Shown here: positions 11,920-21,558 of the stretch, in pieces
How positions within the stretch are numbered: position 1 is the first letter of the stretch
Layout of the letters: each line of letters begins with the position of its first letter
Assembly: GCA_029582165.1 (NCBI GenBank)
Contig: CM055870.1
Location: forward strand, 1,655,298 to 1,719,297
Length of the DNA: 64,000 nucleotides
Direction: 5' to 3'
Source: Portulaca oleracea
Taxonomy: Eukaryota > Streptophyta > Magnoliopsida > Caryophyllales > Portulacaceae
The notes under the pieces: model-generated
The model's input: the letters and a program-made list of their open reading frames with translations, nothing else
Database searches by the model: none
Told to the model about the DNA's origin: nothing
Made by a program: the position numbers and the translations under genes

Positions 11920-12113
11920 CCTTCAATGGTGAAGTATGCAAGCGTATGATATAATTTTTAGTATCTACCTCAACAACGTACATTCTTCAAGTGTAATTTG
12001 TTAGTAACAAAAACAAAATTGATCGAGTAGTTTCTGATGACATCGTTGCGTTTATATTTTTTTTTAGACTTTTTTGGCCTTGTTTTTTAGTTGAGTTAGA
12101 CTTAACCAACTTA

Positions 12114-12248
12114 GACATCGTTCTTTTGTGCGTTGCCATTAGTTGTGATGGAAATAGTAAAAAGGTAATGATAATTTGCGGTATGTTGCGGTAATTTGCA
12201 TTGCGATTAGCTGTGCTTAGTTGCGTTAACGCATAAAAGAACAGTGCC
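12114..12248. mobile_element. Tourist-like MITE, family T1
   Basis: The ends GACATCGTTCTTTTGTGCG and CGCATAAAAGAACAGTGCC are inverted repeats, flanked by TTA on both sides (12111-12113, 12249-12251). Confidence 0.7.
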
Positions 12249-12624
12249 TTAACCTAACTCAACTTAACTCAACTCCTTACCTAACCTACCCTAACTCACT
12301 CCTTAAAAAACACCAAAACAAAAATAAAATTGAAATTAAAAAAATTCAAATAATATTATTTTAATGTCAAATCTATTCATTTTTCCATCATCTATGACTT
12401 TTTCATTTATTTTCCCAAAAATATTCAAATTTTATTAATAAAATATTTTCATCCAACAACTAACTTAACTCAAATCAATCTTATCATTTTCTTTTATTTT
12501 CTCTCATAATCTAACCAATCTAACATGAACCTAACCTAATAAAAAAACAACACCTGATTGTCAAAATTTATATCCAACTACTGATAATAAGAAAAAATAA
12601 ATAAAGAATGCCAATTGCCAGATG

Positions 12625-12862
12625 AAGGTGACCAAATATGATAACCATCTTGACTCAAGATGGTTCTTAACCATCTTGAATTGTTCATATTTCATATTTT
12701 TGTAATTTTTATTAATATTTTCTTTAATAATTATATATATTTATCAATTATAATAATATAATACTTATTAGCTAGGTGAAAAAATATAATTATAGCCTAA
12801 TTTTATCAATCATATTAGAAAATCCACATTTTATACATAGTTTTATATTTATGAAATAAATA
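12625..12862. repeat. AT-rich dispersed repeat, copy 1
   Basis: A family starting near AACCATCTTGACTCAAGATG and rich in ATATTTATCAATTATAA occurs five times here: this copy, about 15258-15540, 16598-16985, 20354-20760 and 29085-29350. This copy stops abruptly where the J1-derived fragment begins. It is non-coding, and the class is unknown. Confidence 0.6.
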
Positions 12863-13253
12863 TCATCATGGTGGTCATCTTCCCCTTCCCCGTCCACATC
12901 TCCGTCCCCAAATCAGAAAATAATGCTCGTTCTGAGCTCCATCTTAGAGCGCCTGAAAAACCACGTGAAAACAGACATGTTTTTGTCTCTCTTCAAAACA
13001 CACTTAGTAGTTGTAGGGTCTACAAAGGCAACCATCATCACCACCCTGATCCTCGGCGGCGGCCTATTGGTGGTCTGTCTGGTGTTCCTCCCGGCCTATT
13101 GGTGGCCTGAGCCGTCATCGGCAAAGGCGGCTCCGGAAAACCGCCCTAGCAGTAGTGATCCCCACAGAGAAGGAAACAAAGCAACGAGGCCGGAAAACCG
13201 CCCTAGCAGCAGCGGTCCCCGCAGAGAAGGAAGCAAATCAACGGTCCCCGCGT
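12863..13253 (+). pseudogene. Truncated, internally deleted copy of J1 exon 1
   Basis: The sequence is almost identical to J1 from the SSWWSS codons (about 10148) to the second PENRPSSS repeat, so the copy is recent. The N-terminal LNRFLFFQQ codons are missing. About 400 bp encoding the later membrane segments are deleted: CTCCCGG (J1 about 10388) is joined directly to a GGCCTGAGCCG stretch (J1 about 10786) through a repeated CCTATTGGTGG string. Exons 2-4 are absent and the frame soon meets a stop. It is not expected to give a working protein, though an ORF of about 110 codons from 12923 remains open. Confidence 0.8.
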
Positions 13254-13592
13254 AAGACAATTATATTATGATGACATAATCCTATACAATAGTTTATTGA
13301 GCGAGTATATAGTGCGATCTTATTAAAGATGGCAGTACTCAACAGTAGCTGTTTTGGTTTTGCTTCAATGATGATGGCTAAGTAGTTAGTAGGAATGCGC
13401 AATTTGGGGCCTAATTAATCAAGGTTGGCCATTATCATCCACCAAGTATGGATTATTAAAAAAAAATAATGGGGCCCAAATGATCACCACACTATCAGCA
13501 ACACAGTAAATCTTGTTAGAGATTGTATAGTAGTTGTCCCTGATCATGATCGATGCTTATATATGTTACTTCAGCCATAATTTAGCACAAAA

Positions 13593-13725
13593 GTCCCCTT
13601 CTTTTGTGCGTTAATGCAACTAACCACAACGCAACCTACCACAACATAACGCAAATCACCATTACCTTTTAGCTATTTCCAACGCAATTAAACATAACGC
13701 AACACAACGCGCAAAAGAACATAAC
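13593..13725. mobile_element. Tourist-like MITE, family T1
   Basis: The left end GTCCCCTTCTTTTGTGCGTT and right end GCGCAAAAGAAC are inverted repeats, with ACGCAAC-rich interior as in the other T1 copies. The right end is degenerate. Confidence 0.5.
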
Positions 13726-14310
13726 TTAATTCAACTTTATCTTACCCAAATTTCTAAAAAACACTTAAATCAAATTCAAAATTTTAATAAAAAATTTTAA
13801 AATAATATTATTTTAATCATTAAACCATTTCACTATTTCCTAACATTTTCAACTTTTTTATTTATTTTCCTCAAAATATTCAAATGTTATTAAGAAAATA
13901 TTTCTACGACACATCTAAGTTAATCTCAAACAAGTTCCAACTTTTCATTTATTTTCCTCTTCTTACCATACCAATCTTGTCTCAACCCAACCACTTTAAA
14001 GAACAAAACCTAATTCTAATAACATACAAATTCATCCATCCAAAAAAATTTAAATTAATCATTTAATTAAACCCAATAGTAATTTTATACTCTGACAATT
14101 CTTCTCTAATTTAAAATTAATTCTTTGGTGTGTCTCCCTTTAATCAGCTCACTTTGGATTCACTATCCTCTTGGTGATTCGGTTTTCAAAAAGCAAAATG
14201 AAACACTCATATTCCAGTAGACTTTTCTTTCTTTCTTTCTTTCTTTTTTCCCTACTAGGGTCGTACTCGTATTATTAATCTAGAGATGGGAAAGGAAATA
14301 GAGAAATAGA
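13726..14310 (+). other. Upstream region of unit A
   Basis: The stretch 14110-14310 closely matches 19190-19414 upstream of unit B (shared TGGTGATTCGGTTTTCAAAA and a CTAGGGTCGTACTC motif), so the promoter or leader was duplicated with the gene. A (CTTT)n run lies at about 14224-14248. The AT-rich part before 14100 holds no gene I can support. Confidence 0.5.
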
Positions 14311-16228
14311 ATGGCCAACAAAATGTTGATGAAACTGAACCGGTTCCTCTTCTTCCAACAACCACCACCACCACCTTCGCCGCCACCATCATGGTGGTCA
14401 TCTTCTCCGTCTCCGACTCCATCCCTACCCCCAAATCAGGAAATAATCGCCGTCGTTCTGAACTCCATCTTGGAGCGGCTGAAAAACCACGTAGTAACAG
14501 ACATGTTTTTGTCTCTCTTCAAAACACAATCACTAGTTGTAGGTTCCACGGAGGGAATCATCAGCACCGCCGTGATCCTGTTCGGCGGACTATCAATACT
14601 CGTCGTTTGGATGGTCTTCGTCCCGAACCCCACCTTATCGCTACTTCGATACATTGCCCTCGCCTGCATCTACCCCTGCCTCGGCATCCTCAGCCTCGTA
14701 TGTCTTACATGTTACTACCTCATCAAGGGGTTGTGTTTCACTTGCCGATGGATCTACGATAAGTTGCTGTCCCCCGTGCTGTCCCTCGCGCGCCGATGGC
14801 TGCTGTCGGCTCTTGGTGCTGCCGACAGCCTCTTTCTGCAGGGGATGTCGTGGTGGTTATCCCATGTGCGGTGGATCACGCCGAGTTGGGTCTCCGCTGG
14901 GTGGTTGGTCACGTGCAGGTGGGCGTCCACTGTACGGCTGGTCACACTCCAGTGGCTGCTGTCGTCGTGTTACTGGGATCGCGTTGATAGCGAGGATCGC
15001 GGAGAAGAGCCGTCGTCAGAAAATCCGGCGCCGGAAAATGGCCATGGCAGTGTGGGAGATGGTGGTGACAGAAATGAAGGTGGGGCCCATACAGTAGTAA
15101 TAGATAGAGAAAAGATGAAAGAGAGTGAGGAGTTGAGACTTGCCATGTTAGAAGAGTGGATCGCTCGTCGGCGCGAGTTGGAACGCCAGGTGATCAACTA
15201 GTCTTCGCTCACTCGCTCCAATTACTTTCCTTTTTGGTCAATTAATCATAAAATTTATTTATATGGGCAATGATATAAATAAATATCTTAACTGGTTAAT
15301 AACCGTTTTAAATTATTCATATATTTATCAATTATAAGAGTATAATATTTATTAGTTAGATCAAAAAATATAAATAATCGTTTAATTTCATCAATTATAA
15401 AAAAATATAAATTTTATGCATAGTTTTATATTTATAAAAAAATATAATTAAATAATTATTATTATATTATTTATAATTTGTAATAACTTTTAAATTAATG
15501 TAATATACCTTGATAATGATTTAAATATATTTATGTATTACGGTTTTGCTAAATGTCGCCCTGAGAGCGATGGATAAGGAGTATTTGAATTTGTTTTATA
15601 TCTTATTTTAGGTGTGAATCTAAATTGATTTTATATCATAATATCTATTATATACTACTTTCCTATTAGAAAAATAAAATTAAGATATTAGAGAATTAAA
15701 GTTTCCATGAGGGGATCAAATCTTTTGAAAAATAAAATCTTTTCCCTATCAAATTTAAGTAATAACAAGAAGTATGATTAAAAATAATTAATTAGACATG
15801 ATTTTATTTTTGTAATAGGAAAGTATTTTATAATAGATATTATGATATAAAATCAATTTAGATTAACACCAAAAATAAGATATAAAACAAATTTAGATAT
15901 TCCTTATTCATCGCCCCTGGGGCGACATTTAGCAAAACCGTTCATTTAAATCAATTTAGATTCACACCTAAAATAAGATATAAAACAAATTCAAATACTC
16001 CTTATCCATCGCCCTCAGGGTGACATTTAGCAAAACCGTTAAAGAAATACAAGATATTTATCATTTTGGTATTTAAATGGTGAGGTGATTAACAATGTGA
16101 CTTGTTGAACTAGCTAGGCAGAGAAAGCTCGGACAAGTAAGAAAGCTGAAACCAAGCGCAAGAAGGTTAATGATCATCAAACAAGGCTGAAACCAAGCAC
16201 AGATCAGCAAACCCCAAGCCGTACAAAG
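14311..16228 (+). CDS. Unit A: LNRFLFFQQ membrane protein, J1 paralogue without J-domain exons
   Basis: Exon 1 (14311-15189, 293 codons) matches J1: LNRFLFFQQ, a proline-rich stretch, SILERLKNHV, MFLSLFKT, then hydrophobic segments at about residues 80-100 and 106-135, tryptophan-rich repeats and a final charged helix ending ELERQ. J1's 19-residue repeats are absent. A GT donor follows at the same place as in J1. An exon 2 counterpart is readable at 16118-16228 (37 codons, phase 0, AG before and GT after), sharing the QQTPSRT-type end with J1 exon 2. I found no exon 3 or 4. Without splicing, the protein ends four codons after the donor at 15201 (296 residues). The next gene downstream is an RBR ligase ORF in the same direction. 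The function is unknown; the protein is probably a membrane protein. Confidence 0.6.
15258..16060. repeat. AT-rich repeat copy 2, split by a MITE
   Basis: This copy lies in the intron after exon 1 of unit A. It is interrupted at about 15541-16040 by a TIR element and resumes at about 16043. Unit B has the same repeat at the same place without the interruption. Confidence 0.6.
15541..16040. mobile_element. TIR element with three arms (CGGTTTTGCTAAATGTCGCC)
   Basis: The left arm starts at 15541 with CGGTTTTGCTAAATGTCGCC. A reverse-complement arm ends at about 15942 (GGGGCGACATTTAGCAAAACC). A second reverse-complement arm follows directly (about 15948-16040). The element therefore looks like a foldback with one duplicated right arm. 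A solo arm lies at 40178-40226. The superfamily is not assigned. Confidence 0.65.
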
Positions 16229-16597
16229 GTTCTACTCCTTTTCTATTTTTTTTCTTCCCACTACATTACAAATTTACAATTCATACATAATCTGCTGACT
16301 GCTGTATATTTTAGATTGAAAGAAAATCTGAATTTTTGCTCCGAGACTTTTGTTGTGGTATTCAGTTGATATTTTTGGATCTACTATCTACAAATTTAAT
16401 TTTTTTATTATCATACTAGACGCTTACTGCATTTGAAAATTATTCAAAACTTATTAATTTCAAAACATTCATCTATATGCTTTATAATGTTTAATTATTA
16501 TTTTTTAATAGATACAATGTTTTATTACACGAATGTCTTGTGATTAAATTTATAACAAAAAATGTTATGGTAAGAGTATAAAATATGATATAAAAAG

Positions 16598-16985
16598 ATG
16601 GACAATGATACACATCTTGCTTCAAGATGGCTAATAACCATCTTGAATTGTCTATATTTCATATTTTGTTAACTTTTAATAATATTTTCTCTAATAATTA
16701 TATGTATTTATCAACTACAAGAGTATAATACTTATTTGCTAGGTCAAAAATATAAATAATAGCTAATTTTAACAATCATAGTAGAAAATACACATTTTAT
16801 GCATAATTTTATATTTATAAAAAAATATAAATAAATAAATAAATAAATAAATATCTTTATATTATTTATAGGTTATAATAACCTTCAAAGTAATGAAACA
16901 TAACTTTATAATGATTTAAATATATTTACATTTAATTTTATGAGTGATTTAGGTTAAAAACCACCTTGCATTAAGATGTCTATTA
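16598..16985. repeat. AT-rich dispersed repeat, copy 3
   Basis: This is the same family as copy 1, with an (AAAT)n run at about 16826-16852. It lies between exon 2 of unit A and the RBR ORF. Confidence 0.6.
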
Positions 16986-17024
16986 TTTTGCTAAAAAGAT
17001 TCTGGTTAAAGAAATTATTAAAGA

Positions 17025-17792
17025 ATGTTTACAAGAATGTTTGCAAGGGAAAATCAACACTTATACTTTTATCTGAAATGTTGTGCGGCACATTTCTATG
17101 CAAAGTCTTATGTTCCCCCACACAAGAGGATGCTTGGAAACAGAGCAGCAAACCAGGAGGGCGAATCATCCAATAGCAAACTCGTTTTCTGTGTCATCTG
17201 CATGGAAAACAAAGCAAACCAACAAATCTTCCAGGGTTTATCCAAGTGTAACCACCTCTTCTGCATCGACTGCATGGTCCAATACATTACGTCAAAAATC
17301 AACGACAAGATCGTCCCAGTCGAATGCCCCGACCCGAACTGCCACCGGGCAATCGAGCCTAAAGATTGCGGGCCCGTTCTGCCCGAGGAGTTGTTCGGGC
17401 GGTGGGAGATGGCTTTGTTAGAAGCATCCATTACGGGGTTCCAGAAGTTCTACTGCCCGTTCAAAGACTGCTCCGCTTTGATGGTGGCCGACGGCAAAGA
17501 AGAGGTGACGCAATCGGAGTGCCCACACTGCCGGCGGATGTTCTGTGCGAAGTGTCATGTCGGGTGGCATGCGGGGGTCACGTGCAGGGAGTTCCAGAGA
17601 CTGGGAAAGGGTGAGAGGACGTGGGAGGATCTAATGTTGAGGAAGCTTGCTAAAGATAATCAGTGGAAAAGGTGTTCCAAGTGTGGATACTATGTGGAGA
17701 AGAATGACGGCTGTATTCATATGACTTGCAGGTGTGGGTATGAGTTTTGCTACAGGTGTGGAGCACAGTGGAGTAACACCCACACTTGTTAA
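17025..17792 (+). CDS. Unit A: RBR-type (RING1-IBR-RING2) E3 ubiquitin ligase
   Basis: This single open frame encodes 255 residues. RING1: C56, C59, C75, H77, C80, C83, C101, C106. IBR: C144, C149, C166, C169, C174, C177, H182, C187. RING2: C217, C220, C230, C235, C237, C242, C245, H253, C255. In RBR ligases such as parkin and HHARI, ubiquitin passes through a RING2 cysteine in a GCxHM context; here that is C230, with H232 beside it. All metal ligands look intact, so activity is plausible. The N-terminus (about 50 residues) is short for plant RBRs, many of which are longer and carry introns; this one may be 5'-truncated or may be a downstream exon of the unit A gene. An in-frame AG acceptor is present at 17104-17105. 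The copy at 21559 is nearly identical. Confidence 0.75.
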   Translation: MFTRMFARENQHLYFYLKCCAAHFYAKSYVPPHKRMLGNRAANQEGESSNSKLVFCVICMENKANQQIFQGLSKCNHLFCIDCMVQYITSKINDKIVPVECPDPNCHRAIEPKDCGPVLPEELFGRWEMALLEASITGFQKFYCPFKDCSALMVADGKEEVTQSECPHCRRMFCAKCHVGWHAGVTCREFQRLGKGERTWEDLMLRKLAKDNQWKRCSKCGYYVEKNDGCIHMTCRCGYEFCYRCGAQWSNTHTC

Positions 17793-17969
17793 AGTTTTCT
17801 TTGGTAAAGATTTGCTGGAGGAGTATGAATTATTTGGACAATTGTGAGTTTCAACAGGATACTTAAACTTATCTCATCTTGTATCAATGGGGTATTGGGG
17901 TGTGCTTTGTAATGGGACTCGTCAAAACTTGAGTGTTTTTTTAAAAAAATTATTCAGGATCTAAATTTA

Positions 17970-18225
17970 GGCCTTGTTCTTTTATGCGGTGCGGTGTGGT
18001 GTGGTAAAATTTGAAAAATTATAGTGAGTTGTGACGAAAGTTGTAGTGGGTGGAGTAGGTTAGGAGAGAGAAGATGAATAATAGAGGACAAAAGTGAAAA
18101 GAGAGAAAAATGAAAAGATATATTGATAATGATTGTGGTGTGGTGAAGTGAAGTGCCGTGGAAAATTAAAGAGTATGCTGCGATGTGATACCGTACCGCA
18201 ACCTACTGCATAAAAGAACGGAGCC
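17970..18225. mobile_element. Tourist-like MITE, family T2
   Basis: The ends GGCCTTGTTCTTTTATGCGG and TGCATAAAAGAACGGAGCC are inverted repeats. The matching place after the unit B RBR gene (about 22485) lacks the element, which gives a paralogous empty site. Confidence 0.75.
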
Positions 18226-18902
18226 TAATTATTCAAAGTTGTCATTTTTCAGCGCAATAGCTTCAGTAACAAGCACTGAAATCTCTTCCAAGTTGAAGGA
18301 AGACGTTTTCGGAAAATTACCTCTGTATACTTTGATGATACGACCTCCAACTGTTACGTACAAACATTTAAATTCGATTCTGAATTCTCAGGGACTGCTT
18401 GCTCCACACAAAACCGGCCAATTGTAATTTCCCGGATTATAAATTTTGACGATGGATGCCAGAATCCGAGAGGGCGAGGGGAGGGTTTGATATTTAATTG
18501 TGTCATCTACTTTGGTCGATAGAAAATTCTTCTTCATCTCTTTATAAAAAATTATTTATATATAAGCGCATAACATTTGTTGGTTATGCTGACTAGAATA
18601 AATTATTATCTAATCATATTAAGCATAATGGGGAATGAAAATTCATTCATAGTTATATGTTTATGAAACAAATATAATTTAGCACCACTAATTCTGCTCC
18701 TTTGAATGCTGGAAATTAAGTCATCCAAAACTCTTAAAAGAAATACTGCCTTCAAAGAATTTAGATGCATGGATGAACTAATCTTTGCCGGTTGTGGAAA
18801 ATATGAACATTGCAGACGAGGATTGCTCCAAGAAAGATTTGATCATATTGCATGAGATGCTTGAATCACAAAGAAGACAATTGCTACTCAATGTCTAGTT
18901 TA
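18226..18902. other. 3' flank of unit A, no gene supported
   Basis: The first 200 bp partly match the 3' flank of unit B (GCTTGCTCCAC). An 80-codon open frame at 18185-18427 runs out of the MITE and has no recognisable domain. Confidence 0.4.
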
Positions 18903-19060
18903 GGTCCCCTTCTTTTATACGGTTGGTTGCGGCATAATAATAGTGTGGTGCAGTGAAATTTGAAAAGGTGTGGTCAGTTGTAGTAAAAGTTATGGATGGT
19001 AGAATAGGTTAAGAGACAAAATGTGAAAAGTAGAGCAAACAAGTGAGGAGAACTTTATAT
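18903..19060. mobile_element. Partial Tourist-like MITE, family T2
   Basis: The left end GGTCCCCTTCTTTTATACGG and GTGTGGTG-rich interior match T2. No right end was found. Confidence 0.45.
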
Positions 19061-19414
19061 TGATATATTGGTATGTGTGAAAACTCTTCCTTCAATGTAA
19101 AGGTACCTCACTCTCACTTAGATTAATTAGTTCTAATACTATACAAAATCATCCCAACCAAAAATACTTTTAGATTAGTCATTTAGAACTTTATATTTTA
19201 ACCATTCTTTATTCTTGGCTTGGGTGTGTCCCCCTTAAAATTTAATGAGCTCACTTTGGGTCCACTATCCTCTTGGTGATTCGGTTTTCAAAAAGCAAAA
19301 TGAGACACTCATCTTCCAGTACTAGACTTTTCTTTTTTTCCTGCTAGGGTCGTACTCATCGTATTATTAATCTAGAGATGGGAAAGGAAATAGAGAAATA
19401 GGACGACCAATAAA

Positions 19415-20302
19415 ATGTTGGTGAAGCTAAACCGGTTCATCTTCTTCCAACAACCACCACCTTTACCACCATCATCATGGTGGTCATCTTCACCGTCGCC
19501 GTCGTCATCCCCAAATCAGGAAATCCTGATTCTCAACACCATCTTGGAATGGCTGAGAAAACGGACCATCCTCACGACACTCAAACCAGACATGTTTTTG
19601 TCTCTCTTGATCAAAACACACTTAGTAGTAGGTTCCACAAAGGGAAACATCATCACCCCCCTGATCCTCGGCGGCCTCCTATTCGCCGTCTGGATGATCT
19701 TCCTCCCGGGCCCCACCTTAAAGCTCCTGTACTACATCGCCCTCGCCTGCTTCTACCTCTGCCTCGGCATCGTCGGCCTCCTATGTCTTACATGTTACTA
19801 CCTCTTCAAGGGGTTGTGCTTCGCTTGCCGATGCATCCAACTCATGTCGCTGTCCCTCACGTGTCCATGGCTGCTGTCGGCTCTTGATGACGCCGACCGC
19901 CTCTTTCTACAGGGGATGTCCTGGTGGTTACTCCATGTGCCGCGGATCACGCCGAGTTGGGTCTCCACTGGGTGGTTGGTCACGTGCAGGTGGGCGTCCA
20001 CTGTACGGTTGGTCACATGCCGGTGGCTGCTGTCGTCCATTTACTGGGCCCGGGTAGACAGCAAGGATCGCGGAGAAGAGCCCTCGTCGCAAAATCCGGT
20101 GCCGGAAAATGGCCATGGCAGCGTCGGAGATGGTGGTGACAGAAATGAAGGTGGGGCCCATACAATAGTAATAGATAGAGAAAAGATGAAAGAGAGTGAG
20201 GAATTGAGACGTGCCAGTGCCAGTGCCAGTGCCAGTGTCAGTGCCATGCTAGAAGAGTGGATCGCTCGTCAGCGCGAGTTGAAACGCCAGGTAATCAACT
20301 AG
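19415..20302 (+). CDS. Unit B: LNRFLFFQQ membrane protein, second J1 paralogue
   Basis: The open frame encodes 295 residues and closely matches unit A: LNRFIFFQQ, proline-rich stretch, TILEWL, MFLSLLIKTH, hydrophobic segments at about residues 75-97 and 103-135, tryptophan-containing repeats, and a C-terminal charged helix. A splice donor (CAG then GTAATC at 20291) sits where J1 exon 1 ends, so the last three residues before the stop at 20300-20302 may be intronic. The helix contains an extra ASASASASVS run from an expanded (AGTGCC)n at 20214-20246. The exon 2 counterpart (20833-20876 and 21063-21127) is split by a MITE, so unlike unit A it cannot be read as one exon. The function is unknown; the protein is probably a membrane protein. 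Confidence 0.6.
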   Translation: MLVKLNRFIFFQQPPPLPPSSWWSSSPSPSSSPNQEILILNTILEWLRKRTILTTLKPDMFLSLLIKTHLVVGSTKGNIITPLILGGLLFAVWMIFLPGPTLKLLYYIALACFYLCLGIVGLLCLTCYYLFKGLCFACRCIQLMSLSLTCPWLLSALDDADRLFLQGMSWWLLHVPRITPSWVSTGWLVTCRWASTVRLVTCRWLLSSIYWARVDSKDRGEEPSSQNPVPENGHGSVGDGGDRNEGGAHTIVIDREKMKESEELRRASASASASVSAMLEEWIARQRELKRQVIN

Positions 20303-20353
20303 TTGTCGCTCCAATTACTTTCCTTTTTGGTCCACTAATCATAAAATTTATTT

Positions 20354-20760
20354 ACATGGGCAATGATATAAATAGATATCTTGACTCAAAATGGTCAACA
20401 ATCATTTTAAATTATTCATATTTCACAATTTTATAATATTTAATAATATTTTTTTAATAATTATATATTATGTATCAATAATAAGACTATAATACTTATT
20501 AGTTAGGTAAAAAAATATAAATAATAGCCTAGTTTTATCAACCATAATAAAAAAATATAAATTTTATGCATAATTTTATATTTATGAAAAAATATAAATG
20601 AATAATTATTCTTATATTATTTATAATTTGTAATAACTCTCAAATTAATGTAATACTAGTCTTAAGCCCGTACGATGTACAGGTGTATTAAAAAATTGAT
20701 AATCATTTAAATATATTTATATTTTAACTTTATGAGTGATTTAGATAAAATACAAAATAT
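20354..20760. repeat. AT-rich dispersed repeat, copy 4
   Basis: This copy matches the one in the unit A intron. It is interrupted at about 20650-20690 by a short CTAGTCTTAAGCCCGTACGA stretch also found, diverged, at 41199-41228. Confidence 0.55.
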
Positions 20761-20832
20761 TTATCATCTTACCGCAAGATATTTATCATTTTGTTATTTA
20801 AATGGTGAGGTGATTAACAATGTGTCTTGTTG

Positions 20833-21127
20833 AACTAGCTAGGCAGAGAAAGCTCAGACAAGTAAGAAAGTTGAAAGTATCCTGTTCTTTGAATTGGAAG
20901 AAATTAAGTTTGGATGAATTGGTTGGAATGGATTGGATAAATTATAATACATTTTTGGGGAATTGTATTTTTAGAGAGGAAATTTTTTTGGACAATTGTA
21001 TAAGGTTGGATTGGATTTGATTAGATTGGATTGAAAAAAGTTACCAGTCCTAAGAACAGGGGTGAAGGTTAGCTTTCAAATAAGGTTGAAACCACGCACA
21101 GATCAGCAAACCCCAAGTCTGCACAAA
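20833..21127 (+). pseudogene. Unit B exon 2 remnant split by a MITE
   Basis: The flanks 20833-20876 and about 21063-21127 align with unit A exon 2 (16118-16228): GCAGAGAAAGCTC at the start and CACAGATCAGCAAACCCC near the end. The middle is replaced by the element at 20877-21061. Confidence 0.65.
20877..21061. mobile_element. Tourist-like MITE, family T3, in unit B exon 2
   Basis: The ends TCCTGTTCTTTGAATTGG and CCTAAGAACAGG are imperfect inverted repeats. The interior, with its GGAATTGTAT motifs, matches the T3 element at 3247-3566. Confidence 0.6.
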
Positions 21128-21558
21128 GGTTCTCGTTTTCTATTATTTTTCTTCACACTACATAATTACAATTCATACATAATATGCTGTATATTTCATG
21201 ATTGAAAGAAAATCTGAATTTTTGGTCCAAGACTTTTGTTGTGGTCAGTAGATATATTTTTGGATCTACCATCTAGACTTCCAATTTTTTTTTTATTATA
21301 CTAGATGTTTACATTATTTGAAAATTATTCAAAACTTAGTAATTTCAAAACATTCAGCTATATGCTAGTAAAACTTTATAATGTTTTATTATATGAATGT
21401 ATTACCATTAAATTTATCAAAAAATGCTATGGTAAGAGTATTAAATATGATATAAAAAGATTTTGGTTAAAGAAATCATTGAAAAATTGGGGTCCATATA
21501 ATATTTATTAAACAATGATTAATATGGAAATTGGAAATGGAATGAGTATAATACAAGA

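Noticed and set aside
12868..13110. An alternative-frame 80-codon ORF in the broken J1 copy
   Set aside because: The same off-frame reading is open in J1 and units A and B because of their GC-rich composition. The true frame is set by the paralogues.
18185..18427. An 80-codon gene downstream of the unit A RBR ligase
   Set aside because: It starts within the right end of a T2 MITE and has no domain; the unit B counterpart is not open.
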